Shown here in pieces: positions 1 to 7,821 of a DNA stretch of 64,000 nucleotides. The DNA is from Streptomyces eurythermus (GTDB lineage: Bacteria > Actinomycetota > Actinomycetes > Streptomycetales > Streptomycetaceae). Within the stretch, counting starts at the first letter, position 1. The number at the start of each line of letters is the position of its first letter. The DNA lies in assembly GCF_014649115.1 (NCBI RefSeq), contig NZ_BMSK01000010.1, positions 186,001 to 250,000 on the forward strand, given 5' to 3'. Made by a program: the position numbers and the translations under genes. A model generated the notes under the pieces. That model saw only the letters and a program-made list of their open reading frames with translations. It was not told the origin of the DNA and did no database searches.

Positions 1-1
1 C

Positions 2-1090
2 CAGCTGCCGCACGGAGAGGGCTGGGCGTGGCTGGTCACCCGGTACGAGGACGTGCGCAGGGTGGCGGGCGACCCCCGCTTCAGCCGTGCGGCGGTCATG
101 GCCAAGCAGGTCACCCGGCTCGCCCCGCACTTCATCCCCGAACCGGGCGCGGTCGGCTTCCTCGATCCGCCCGAACACACCCGGCTGCGTCGCTCGGTGG
201 CCGCCGCGTTCGGCGCCAAGGGCGTGGAGCGGGTGCGGGAGAAGGCGCGTGACCGGCTGGCGGACCTGGTCGACGAGCTGCTGCGCGGCGGCCCGCCCGC
301 GGACCTGACCAGCGCGGTGCTCGGCCCGTTCCCGATCGCGGTGATCTGCGAGCTGATGGGTGTCCCGGCCGGCGACCGGCACGCCCTGCACACCTGGACC
401 GAGCTGATCCTCTCCTCCTCGCACGGCAAGCGGATCAGCGAGCGGGCCAAGCGGGAGATGGCCGGGTACTTCGCCGAGCTGATCGGGCGGCGCGAGCACG
501 GCACCGGCGAGGACGTCACCTCCCTGCTGGGCGCCGCGGTGGGCCGCGGGGAGATCACGCGGGACGAGGCCGTGGGTCTCGCCGTCCTCCTCCAGATCGG
601 CGGCGAGGCGGTCACCAGCAACAGCGGGCAGCTCTTCTACCTGCTGCTGACCCGCCCCGGGTTGCTGCGGCGGCTGCGCGCGGAGCCGGAGCTCAGGCCC
701 CGGGCGATCGACGAACTCCTGCGCTACATCCCGCACCGCAACGCGGTCGGGCTGTCCCGCGTCGCCCTGGAGGACGTGGAGATCGGCGGGGTCCGCATCC
801 GCGCGGGCGACCCGGTCTACGTCTCGTACCTGGCGGCCAACCGCGACCCCGAGGTCTTCCCCGACCCGGACACCATCGACTTCTCCCGCAGCCCCAACCC
901 GCACGCGGCCTTCGGCTTCGGCCCGCACTACTGCCCGGGCGGGATCCTGGCCCGGATGGAGGAGGAGCTGCTGACGGACGCCCTGCTGGACCGGGTGCCG
1001 GGGCTGCGACTGGCCGTACCGCCGGATCAAGTGCCGTTCCGCAAGGGCGCGTTGATCCGGGGTCCCGAGGCCCTGCCGGTGACGTGGTGA
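2..1090 (+). CDS. cyp158A2: Cytochrome P450, CYP158A2-like (5' truncated by window edge)
   Basis: The open frame runs from the first bases of the window, so about 40 N-terminal residues are missing; 362 residues are visible against roughly 404 for the family. The I-helix carries GGEAVT in place of the usual AGHETT. The ExxR motif is ELLR near position 714, and the haem loop is FGFGPHYCPG near 910, with the ligand cysteine inside it. The ending GALIRGPEALPVTW and the LAPHFIP segment match, from memory, S. coelicolor CYP158A2, which couples flaviolin molecules oxidatively into pigment. The cupin gene follows eight bases later, as in the rppA-P450-cupin THN operon; rppA should lie just upstream, outside the window. 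Function is inferred from similarity and context. Confidence 0.93.
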   Translation, partial: QLPHGEGWAWLVTRYEDVRRVAGDPRFSRAAVMAKQVTRLAPHFIPEPGAVGFLDPPEHTRLRRSVAAAFGAKGVERVREKARDRLADLVDELLRGGPPADLTSAVLGPFPIAVICELMGVPAGDRHALHTWTELILSSSHGKRISERAKREMAGYFAELIGRREHGTGEDVTSLLGAAVGRGEITRDEAVGLAVLLQIGGEAVTSNSGQLFYLLLTRPGLLRRLRAEPELRPRAIDELLRYIPHRNAVGLSRVALEDVEIGGVRIRAGDPVYVSYLAANRDPEVFPDPDTIDFSRSPNPHAAFGFGPHYCPGGILARMEEELLTDALLDRVPGLRLAVPPDQVPFRKGALIRGPEALPVTW

Positions 1091-1097
1091 GCCGCCC

Positions 1098-1643
1098 ATG
1101 ACCGAGACCGAGGGACTGCCCATGACCGAGACCGAGGGACTGTACGTGCCGCCGGGGCACGGCCGTGTCGTCGAGACCCCGGCCCAGCGGGTGACGTTCA
1201 AGGTCACCGGCACCCATTCGCGGATGGCCTCCACCTTCGAGGTGGAGGTGCCGCCCGGCTTCGACGTGGGCGCCCATGTGCACACGCGCAGCGAGGAGTT
1301 GTTCTACGTCCTCGAGGGCGAGCTGGACGTCCTCGCCTTCGAGCCGCGCATCCGTACCCCCGACAACTGGCAGAAGTGGCAGTCGCCTTCGGGCAGCCGG
1401 GTGGTACGCGCGACCCCGGGCACGGTCGTCGTCGTACCGCCGGGCTGCCCCCACGCCTTCGCCAACCCGACGGACACCCCGGCGAAGATGTTCTTCCAGG
1501 CGTCTCCCCCGCCGGACCACGAACGCTACTTCGAGGAACTGCTGGAGATCCTGGCCGCCGGGGGGCCGCCGGACCAGGAGGCGATCGAGGCGCTCAGGGC
1601 GAAGTACGACATCGAACAGCTGACGCCGCTGAAGCACCGGTGA
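1098..1643 (+). CDS. momA: Cupin-domain quinone-forming monooxygenase, MomA-like
   Basis: This 181-residue protein has a single cupin barrel. The first cupin motif AHVHTRSEELFYVLEG supplies two His and a Glu ligand; the second is near VVVVPPGCPHAFANP, with one more His. It lies eight bases after the CYP158A2-like gene and is probably co-transcribed. In S. coelicolor and S. antibioticus the equivalent cupin oxidises 1,3,6,8-tetrahydroxynaphthalene to flaviolin, the substrate of the P450. A 24-bp tandem duplication (1095-1118 and 1119-1142) doubles the start, so the protein begins MTETEGLP twice and either ATG (1098 or 1122) could be used; neither has a good ribosome-binding site. The assignment to MomA rests on context more than on unique residues. 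Confidence 0.85.
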   Translation: MTETEGLPMTETEGLYVPPGHGRVVETPAQRVTFKVTGTHSRMASTFEVEVPPGFDVGAHVHTRSEELFYVLEGELDVLAFEPRIRTPDNWQKWQSPSGSRVVRATPGTVVVVPPGCPHAFANPTDTPAKMFFQASPPPDHERYFEELLEILAAGGPPDQEAIEALRAKYDIEQLTPLKHR

Positions 1644-1648
1644 GACGA

Positions 1649-1675
1649 CGGAGCCGTGTGCGGTACGCGGCTCCG
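1649..1675. terminator. Convergent hairpin terminator
   Basis: An 8-bp stem CGGAGCCG (1649-1656) pairs with CGGCTCCG (1668-1675), and part of the loop can extend the pairing. It lies in the 39-bp gap between the cupin gene and the convergent acyl-CoA dehydrogenase gene, so it can serve both. Confidence 0.6.
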
Positions 1676-1682
1676 CCTCCGC

Positions 1683-2912
1683 TCACCGGATGGGCATCCC
1701 CGACAGGGTCCGGGCGATGACCAGCCGCTGGATCTCGCTGGTCCCCTCGAAGATGGTGTAGATCGCGGCGTCCCGGTGCATCCGCTCCACCGGGTACTCC
1801 CGCGTGTACCCGTTGCCGCCCAGGATCTGGATGGCCTGCGCGGTCACCTGCTTCGCGGTCTCGCTCGCGTACAGCTTGGACATGGACCCCTCGGCCGCGG
1901 TGAACGGCTTGCCGTTGACGGCCATCCAGGAGGCCCGCCACACCAGCAGCCGCGCCGCGTCGATCCGGGTGCGCATGTCGGCGAGCTGGAAGGCCACGCC
2001 CTGGTTGTCGATGATCGGCCGCCCGAACTGCTCGCGGGTCTTCGCGTAGTCGAGCGCGACCTCGTAGGCGGCCCGGGCGGTGCCCACGGCCATGGCGCCG
2101 ACGGCCGGCCGGGACGCCTCGAAGGTGGCCATCGCCGCGTTCTTCACGCGGTCGCCTCCGGCGGCCCTGACCCTCTCCCGGGCCCGTGCGAGGCGCTCGT
2201 CCAGCTTCTCCTTGCCGCCGAGCAGGCAGGACCCGGGCACCCGGACGTTGTCCAGGACGACCTCGGCGGTGTGGGAGGCGCGGATGCCGTGCTTCTTGAA
2301 CTTCTGCCCCTGGGACAGGCCGGGGGTGCCCGGCGGGACGATGAAGGAGGCGTGGCCCTTGGAGCCCAGCTCCGGGTCGACGACGGCGACGACCACGTGG
2401 ACATTGGCGATGCCGCCGTTGGTCGCCCAGGTCTTCGTGCCGTTGATCACCCACTCGTCCTTGGCCTCGTCGTAGACGGCGCGGGTGCGCATGGAGGCCA
2501 CGTCGGAGCCGGCGTCGGGCTCGGAGGAGCAGAACGCGGCGACCTTGACGTCGTTCTGGTCACCGTACATCTGCGGGATCCAGGTGCCGATCTGCTCGTC
2601 GGTGCCGTTGGCGAGGACGCCCACGGCGGCGAGGCCGGTGCCCACGATGGACAGGGCGATGCCCGCGTCGCCCCAGAACAGCTCCTCCATCGTCATCGGG
2701 ATGCCGAGGCCGGTGGGGTCGAAGTACTGCTGCGCGTAGAAGTCGAGGGAGTAGATGCCGACCTTCGCGGCCTCCTGGATGACCGGCCAGGGCGTCTCCT
2801 CGCGCTCGTCCCACTCGGCGGCCGCCGGGCGGATCACGTCGGCGGCGAAGCCATGGAGCCAGTCCCGGACTTCCTTCTGCTCGTCGTTGAGCTCCATGGT
2901 GAACTCGGCCAT
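1683..2912 (-). CDS. Acyl-CoA dehydrogenase
   Basis: 409 residues, normal length for a FAD-dependent acyl-CoA dehydrogenase carrying out the alpha,beta-oxidation step of fatty-acyl or branched-chain acyl-CoA breakdown. The N-terminal helical domain, the middle beta domain (CSSEPDAGSD, then TWATNGG) and the C-terminal helical domain with REQFGRPI and QILGGNGYTREYPVERM are all present. The catalytic Glu is in YTIFEGTSEIQ near residue 390. The start ATG is supported by the good N-terminal match and sits just inside the divergent promoter region shared with a TetR gene. Substrate chain length cannot be read from the sequence. Control by the neighbouring TetR protein is inferred from the operator between them. 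Confidence 0.93.
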   Translation of the reverse strand: MAEFTMELNDEQKEVRDWLHGFAADVIRPAAAEWDEREETPWPVIQEAAKVGIYSLDFYAQQYFDPTGLGIPMTMEELFWGDAGIALSIVGTGLAAVGVLANGTDEQIGTWIPQMYGDQNDVKVAAFCSSEPDAGSDVASMRTRAVYDEAKDEWVINGTKTWATNGGIANVHVVVAVVDPELGSKGHASFIVPPGTPGLSQGQKFKKHGIRASHTAEVVLDNVRVPGSCLLGGKEKLDERLARARERVRAAGGDRVKNAAMATFEASRPAVGAMAVGTARAAYEVALDYAKTREQFGRPIIDNQGVAFQLADMRTRIDAARLLVWRASWMAVNGKPFTAAEGSMSKLYASETAKQVTAQAIQILGGNGYTREYPVERMHRDAAIYTIFEGTSEIQRLVIARTLSGMPIR

Positions 2913-2935
2913 GTCCCCTCCAGCGGCGGTGCCAG

Positions 2936-2965
2936 GTTACTAACGGTAACGCGAGTCTGTTACCG
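2936..2965. promoter_or_regulatory. Probable TetR operator in divergent promoter region
   Basis: Two overlapping inverted repeats lie between the divergent acyl-CoA dehydrogenase and TetR genes: GTTACTAACGGTAAC (2936-2950) and CGGTAAC (2944-2950) with GTTACCG (2959-2965) around an 8-bp spacer. Three copies of the GTTAC/GTAAC half-site in a short AT-richer stretch is typical of TetR-family operators. Binding by the adjacent regulator is inferred. Confidence 0.65.
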
Positions 2966-3076
2966 GCCGGTAGGATTGTCAACCGCCGAGTCCCTCGGCC
3001 TCCCGTTCGATGTCAGGGGCGCCGTCAGTGTTAGTTTGCGCAGGCGTCACCGAATCAGCACGGGTGGGGAGAGCAC

Positions 3077-3721
3077 ATGGACACCACACAGCGGACCGAG
3101 CAGCAGCGGTCCGCCGACCGCCGCCGGCGCGAGCTGCTGGAGGCCGCCGACCGGGTGGTGCTGCGCGACGGCCCGCAGGCGTCGATGAACGCGATCGCGG
3201 CGGAGGCGGGGATCACCAAGCCGATCCTGTACCGCCACTTCGGCGACAAGGGCGGTCTTTACGCGGCCCTGGCCCAGCGGCACACCGACGCCCTGCTGGC
3301 CTCGCTGCGGGCCGCGCTGGACGCGCCGGCCGAGCGGCGCGAGCGGGTCGAGTCCACCCTCGACACCTACCTCGCCGCGATCGAGGCACGGCCCCAGGTG
3401 TACCGGTTCCTGATGCATCCGGCCGAGGGCAGCGCCGGCGGGGAGCAGGGCTTCGACGTCGGCAAGCACTCCGTGCCGCTGCTGCGGCGGATGGGCGAGG
3501 AGCTGGCCCAGGTCATCGAGGAGCGGGTGGACCTCGGACCGGACAGCCGGCAGCTGGCCCGGGTGTGGGGCCACGGCATCGTCGGGATGATGCACGCGGC
3601 CGGCGACTGGTGGCTGGGGGAACGTCCCTGCTCCCGGGCCGAGCTGGTGCGCTCCCTCGCCGACCTGCTGTGGGGCCGGCTGGCCGCCGCCGGGGACCGG
3701 CTGGGCGGCCCGGGCTTCTGA
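3077..3721 (+). CDS. TetR family transcriptional regulator
   Basis: 214 residues. The N-terminal helix-turn-helix spans about residues 12-58 (LLEAADRVVLRDG, then AEAGITKPILYRHFGDKGGLY); the rest is the helical ligand-binding and dimer domain. GGGGAGAG lies upstream of the ATG at good spacing. The gene is divergent from an acyl-CoA dehydrogenase with an inverted-repeat operator between them, the usual layout for a local repressor of fatty-acid or acyl-CoA catabolism that is released by an acyl-CoA ligand. The ligand is unknown; autoregulation is likely from the shared operator. Confidence 0.92.
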   Translation: MDTTQRTEQQRSADRRRRELLEAADRVVLRDGPQASMNAIAAEAGITKPILYRHFGDKGGLYAALAQRHTDALLASLRAALDAPAERRERVESTLDTYLAAIEARPQVYRFLMHPAEGSAGGEQGFDVGKHSVPLLRRMGEELAQVIEERVDLGPDSRQLARVWGHGIVGMMHAAGDWWLGERPCSRAELVRSLADLLWGRLAAAGDRLGGPGF

Positions 3722-3749
3722 CGGCCGCCGCCCACACTACCCCGCCGCG

Positions 3750-4295
3750 TCAGCTCCCCCGGTGCCAGGAGGCGCGGGAGACCTGCCGCATCAGCTTCCG
3801 GTGCCGCCACCCCGTCAGACGGTCGGCGTAGATCTCTCCCTCCAGGTGGTCGCACTCGTGCTGGAGGCACCGGGCGAAGAAACCGGTGCCGTGCACGGTG
3901 ACCGGCTCCCCGGTCACCGTCCGGCCCTCGACCACCGCGTGGTCGTAGCGCTCGGTGCCCGCCTCCAGCCCCGGCAGCGACAGACAGCCCTCCGGGCCCC
4001 GGATCACCACGCCGTCCGCCTCCACCAGCCGCGGGTTCACCACGTGGCCCAGGTGCCGCACGTCCTCGTCGTCGGGGCAGTCGTAGACGAACACCCGCAA
4101 GGGCACGCCCACTTGGTTCGCCGCCAGACCGACGCCGCGCGCCGCGTACATCGTGGCGAACAGGTCCTCCACGAGGGCCGCGAGGCCGGGGCCGAAGTCG
4201 GTGACGTCCCGGCAGGGCTCGCGCAGTGCCGCGTCGCCGAGCAGGGTGAGGGGCCGGACGCGCCCGCGGGCGCCCGGAATGGAACCGTGTCGCAT
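3750..4295 (-). CDS. def: Peptide deformylase
   Basis: 181 residues. All three metal and active-site motifs of peptide deformylase are present: GVGLAANQVG (motif 1), EGCLSLPG with the metal-binding Cys (motif 2), and QHECDHLEGEIY with the two His ligands and the catalytic Glu (motif 3). It removes the formyl group from the N-terminal Met of new proteins. The ATG is preceded by TACCCT seven bases upstream on its own strand, suggesting a leaderless transcript. It is divergent from murT. Streptomyces genomes usually carry several def paralogues, so this may not be the only copy. Confidence 0.95.
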   Translation of the reverse strand: MRHGSIPGARGRVRPLTLLGDAALREPCRDVTDFGPGLAALVEDLFATMYAARGVGLAANQVGVPLRVFVYDCPDDEDVRHLGHVVNPRLVEADGVVIRGPEGCLSLPGLEAGTERYDHAVVEGRTVTGEPVTVHGTGFFARCLQHECDHLEGEIYADRLTGWRHRKLMRQVSRASWHRGS

Positions 4296-4448
4296 GGCGG
4301 CAAGGGTACGGTTCCTTCAGCTCATGCCCGCCGCGCGAAGGCGTGGGCCGGAATTCGGGTGTGTGAACGGATCTCGATAGGCTGAGGGTCCCACCACGCT
4401 GCCGGATGGCCCCAGGCGCGGCGCGTACGCAAGGAGGATCGAGAACTG

Positions 4449-5687
4449 ATGGCAGGCAACTCGGACCCGCTCTCGCCGCGGGCCAAGCTGGCCGTGACCG
4501 CGGGCAAGGCGGTCGCTGCGGCATCGCGCGCCGCGGGGCGCGGCAGCGGGTCGGTGATCGGTGGCCGGGTCGCGCTGAAACTCGACCCCGACCTGCTCGG
4601 GCGGCTCGCCCAGAACCTGGACGTCGTCCTGGTGTCGGCGACCAACGGCAAGACCACGACCACCCGGCTCATCGCCGAGGCGCTGCGCGCCGCGGGCCCG
4701 GTCGTGTCGAACGCGCTCGGCGCCAACATGCCGGCCGGCATCACCTCGGCGCTCGCGGGCGGCTCGGACGCGAAGTTCGGCGTCATCGAGGTCGACGAGA
4801 AGTACCTGGCCGGAGTGGCCCGGGACACCGACCCCAAGTGCATCGCGCTGCTGAACCTCTCCCGGGACCAGCTGGACCGCGCGGCCGAGACCCGGATGCT
4901 CGCCGAGAACTGGCGCGAGGGCCTGGCCGGCTCCAAGGCGGTCGTCGTCGCCAACTGCGACGACCCGCTGGTGGTGTGGGCCGCGTCCTCCTCCCCGAAC
5001 GTGGTCTGGGTCGCGGCCGGCCAGATGTGGAAGGACGACGCCTGGTCCTGCCCGTCGTGCGGCGGTGTGATGCAGCGCCCCGGCGACGACTGGTTCTGCG
5101 GCGAGTGCGGATTCCGCCGGCCCACGCCGACCTGGGCGCTGTCCGGCGACCACGTGCTGGACCCGCACGGGTCCGCCTGGCCGATCCACCTCCAGCTGCC
5201 CGGCCGCGCCAACAAGGCCAACGCCGCGTCCTCCGCGGCCGTCGCCGCCGTCTTCGGGGTGCCGCCGCAGGTCGCCCTGGAGCGGATGTACCAGGTGCAG
5301 GCGGTGGCCGGCCGGTACGACGTGGTGCAGTTCCAGAACCGCGACCTCAGGCTGCTGCTGGCCAAGAACCCGGCCGGCTGGCTGGAGACGTTCTCCCTGA
5401 TCGACCCGCCGCCGGCGCCGGTGATCCTGTCCGTGAACGCGCGCGGGGCCGACGGCACCGACACCTCCTGGCTGTGGGACGTCGACTACACCCGGCTGAC
5501 CGGCCACCCGATCTTCGTCATCGGTGACCGGAAGCTGGACCTCGCCGTCCGCCTGGAGGTCGCGAACCAGCACTTCCAGGTCTGCGACAACCTCGACCAG
5601 GCCGTGCAGATGTGCCCGCCGGGCCGGATCGAGGTCATCGCGAACTACACCGCGTTCCAGGACCTGCGCCGCCGCGTCGGCAACTGA
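4449..5687 (+). CDS. murT: Lipid II isoglutaminyl synthase, Mur ligase-like subunit MurT
   Basis: 412 residues. A Mur-ligase core starts with the ATP loop SATNGKTTTT (about residues 63-72). Inserted near residues 201-222 is a four-cysteine ribbon (CPSCGG, then CGECGF) typical of MurT. The C-terminal part is the DUF1727-type domain. AAGGAGG lies 11 bases before the ATG. With GatD, encoded 21 bp downstream, it amidates the D-Glu of lipid II to D-iso-glutamine on the cytoplasmic face of the membrane, which is needed for efficient peptidoglycan cross-linking in Gram-positive bacteria. The pair is almost certainly one operon. Confidence 0.95.
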   Translation: MAGNSDPLSPRAKLAVTAGKAVAAASRAAGRGSGSVIGGRVALKLDPDLLGRLAQNLDVVLVSATNGKTTTTRLIAEALRAAGPVVSNALGANMPAGITSALAGGSDAKFGVIEVDEKYLAGVARDTDPKCIALLNLSRDQLDRAAETRMLAENWREGLAGSKAVVVANCDDPLVVWAASSSPNVVWVAAGQMWKDDAWSCPSCGGVMQRPGDDWFCGECGFRRPTPTWALSGDHVLDPHGSAWPIHLQLPGRANKANAASSAAVAAVFGVPPQVALERMYQVQAVAGRYDVVQFQNRDLRLLLAKNPAGWLETFSLIDPPPAPVILSVNARGADGTDTSWLWDVDYTRLTGHPIFVIGDRKLDLAVRLEVANQHFQVCDNLDQAVQMCPPGRIEVIANYTAFQDLRRRVGN

Positions 5688-5708
5688 TCTTCGAAGGGCG
5701 ATCACCTC

Positions 5709-6437
5709 ATGAGCGACAACCAACTGCGGCTGGTGTGGATCTACCCGGACCTGCTGAGCACCTACGGCGACCAGGGCAACGCCCTCGTCGTGGAGCGCCG
5801 GGCCCGGCAGCGCGGCCTGGACGTGGCCCGGCTCGACGTGCGCAGCGACCAGCCGATCCCGACCTCCGGCGACATCTACCTGATCGGCGGCGGTGAGGAC
5901 CGTCCGCAGCGGCTCGCGGCCGAGCGGCTGCGCCGGGACGGGCATCTGCACCGCGCGGTGGAGAACGGCGCGATCGTGTTCTCGGTGTGCGCGGGCTACC
6001 AGATCCTCGGCCACGAGTTCATCAACGACCTCGGCCAGCGCGAGCCGGGCCTCGGCCTGCTGGACGTGGTGTCGGTGCGCGGCGAGGGCGAGCGGTGCGT
6101 CGGTGACGTGCTCGGGGACATCGACCCGCAGCTCGGGCTGCCCCAGCTGACCGGCTTCGAGAACCACCAGGGCGTCACCCACCTCGGCCCGACCGCCCGC
6201 CCCTTCGCCCGGGTGAAGATCGGCAAGGGCAACGGCACCGGCGACGGCACCGAGGGCGCGTACAACGGCACGGTCTTCGGCACGTACATGCACGGGCCGG
6301 TCCTCGCCCGCAATCCGCTGATCGCCGATCTGCTGCTGAAGCTGGCGCTGGACGTCAACGCGCTGCCGCCGATCGACGACCGCTGGTACGAGGCGCTGCG
6401 CAACGAGCGCATCGCGGCGGCCCAGCAGCCCGCGTAA
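5709..6437 (+). CDS. gatD: Lipid II isoglutaminyl synthase, glutamine amidotransferase subunit GatD
   Basis: 242 residues, a class I-like glutaminase domain of the CobB/CobQ type. The nucleophile is Cys94 in VCAGYQILG and the likely catalytic His is His195 in TYMHGPVLARN. It releases ammonia from glutamine for MurT. GAAGGG lies about ten bases before the ATG. The gene follows murT by 21 bp and ends at a strong hairpin, so murT-gatD looks like a two-gene transcription unit. Confidence 0.95.
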   Translation: MSDNQLRLVWIYPDLLSTYGDQGNALVVERRARQRGLDVARLDVRSDQPIPTSGDIYLIGGGEDRPQRLAAERLRRDGHLHRAVENGAIVFSVCAGYQILGHEFINDLGQREPGLGLLDVVSVRGEGERCVGDVLGDIDPQLGLPQLTGFENHQGVTHLGPTARPFARVKIGKGNGTGDGTEGAYNGTVFGTYMHGPVLARNPLIADLLLKLALDVNALPPIDDRWYEALRNERIAAAQQPA

Positions 6438-6447
6438 CCGGCGGGAG

Positions 6448-6481
6448 AGGGACGGGTACGGCAGCCCCCGTAACCGTCCCT
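6448..6481 (+). terminator. Terminator after murT-gatD
   Basis: A 14-bp stem with one mismatch, AGGGACGGGTACGG (6448-6461) against CCGTAACCGTCCCT (6468-6481), closes a six-base loop. It starts 11 bp after the gatD stop and separates it from pfkA. Confidence 0.75.
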
Positions 6482-6674
6482 TCAACAGGATTTCAGCGTG
6501 GTCCGGCAGACTCCCGGCGGGCCCGCCTGACGGCTCGTCCGCTCACATGTGCGGGCGCGTCCAGCAGGCGGACGCCCGCTGTGGAGTCACCCCCTGACGC
6601 CGGTAGGGTGGCCGGGAATCCGCCGGACAACGTGGTCCGGTCACCCGGCCCACGTTGAGAAGGTAATTCGGGCT

Positions 6675-7700
6675 ATGCGCATTGGTGTCCTCACGTCCGG
6701 CGGCGACTGCCCCGGCCTGAATGCCGTCATCCGGTCCGTCGTGCACCGTGCCGTCGTCGACCACGGCGACGAGGTCATCGGTTTCCGGGACGGCTGGAAG
6801 GGCCTCCTGGAGTGCGACTACCGCAAGCTCGACCTGGACGCCGTGGCCGGCATCCTGGCCCGCGGCGGCACCATCCTCGGCTCCTCCCGGGTCCGCCCGG
6901 AGCATCTGCGGGACGGCGTGGAGCGCGCCCGGGGCCATGTCGCGGAACTGGGGCTGGACGCGATCATCCCGATCGGCGGTGAGGGCACCCTGAAGGCGGC
7001 CCGGCTGCTCTCGGACAACGGTCTGCCCATCGTGGGCGTTCCCAAGACCATCGACAACGACATCGCGGTCACCGATGTCACCTTCGGCTTCGACACCGCG
7101 GTGACCGTGGCGACCGAGGCCCTGGACCGGCTGAAGACCACCGCCGAGTCCCATCAGCGGGTGCTCATCGTGGAGGTCATGGGCCGGCACACCGGCTGGA
7201 TCGCGCTGCACTCCGGCATGGCGGCCGGCGCCCACGCCGTCGTCGTGCCCGAGCGGCCCTTCGACATCGAGGAGTTGACGCGGAAGGTCGGCGAGCGGTT
7301 CGCGGCCGGCAAGCGGTTCGCCATCGTGGTCGCCGCGGAGGGCGCCAAGCCGCGCCCCGGCACCATGGACTTCGACGAGGGCGGCAAGGACGTCTACGGC
7401 CACGAGCGCTTCGCGGGCATCGCCCGGCAGCTCTCGATCGAGCTGGAGCAGCGCCTCGGCAAGGAGGCCCGGCCGGTGATCCTCGGGCATGTGCAGCGGG
7501 GCGGGACGCCCACGGCGTACGACAGGGTGCTGGCCACGCGGTTCGGGTGGCACGCGGTGGAGGCGGTGCACCGGGGGGAGTTCGGCGCGATGACCGCGCT
7601 GCGGGGGACCGACATCGTCATGGTGCCGCTGGCCGAGGCCGTGGAGACGCTGAAGACGGTTCCCGCGGACAGGTACGACGAGGCGGAGTGCGTTCTGTAG
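6675..7700 (+). CDS. pfkA: ATP-dependent 6-phosphofructokinase
   Basis: 341 residues, the length of Streptomyces PfkA enzymes. The start is placed at the ATG of MRIGVLTSGGDCPGLNAVI, the conserved N-terminus; an in-frame ATG at 6549 would add an unlike extension. Phosphoryl-donor residues are in GGEGT near residue 103; Gly at the second discriminating position points to ATP rather than pyrophosphate. The catalytic segment PKTIDNDI and the substrate-binding MGRHTGW follow. It phosphorylates fructose 6-phosphate in glycolysis. An inverted repeat, CCGGAC and GTCCGG around six bases (6623-6640), lies in the leader. Streptomyces carry up to three pfkA genes; which paralogue this is was not tested. 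Confidence 0.95.
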   Translation: MRIGVLTSGGDCPGLNAVIRSVVHRAVVDHGDEVIGFRDGWKGLLECDYRKLDLDAVAGILARGGTILGSSRVRPEHLRDGVERARGHVAELGLDAIIPIGGEGTLKAARLLSDNGLPIVGVPKTIDNDIAVTDVTFGFDTAVTVATEALDRLKTTAESHQRVLIVEVMGRHTGWIALHSGMAAGAHAVVVPERPFDIEELTRKVGERFAAGKRFAIVVAAEGAKPRPGTMDFDEGGKDVYGHERFAGIARQLSIELEQRLGKEARPVILGHVQRGGTPTAYDRVLATRFGWHAVEAVHRGEFGAMTALRGTDIVMVPLAEAVETLKTVPADRYDEAECVL

Positions 7701-7734
7701 TCCGCGGACGTCTTTTCGTTCAGGGGAGAACAAT

Positions 7735-7766
7735 CCGCCCCCGGTCGCAGTCGGGACCGGGGGCGG
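7735..7766 (+). terminator. Strong terminator after pfkA
   Basis: A perfect 12-bp stem: CCGCCCCCGGTC (7735-7746) pairs with GACCGGGGGCGG (7755-7766) around an eight-base loop, followed by TTCT. It lies 34 bp past pfkA and before the CtaG-like gene. Confidence 0.85.
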
Positions 7767-7821
7767 TTCTACTCTTGGGGGCGGACAACTCGCACAACCC
7801 CCACGAAACAGGAGCCGGCGG

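Noticed and set aside
693..1637. Long minus-strand frame opposite the P450 and cupin genes
   Set aside because: It is the mirror of two well-supported genes with conserved motifs; high GC keeps antisense frames open and the product has no domain.
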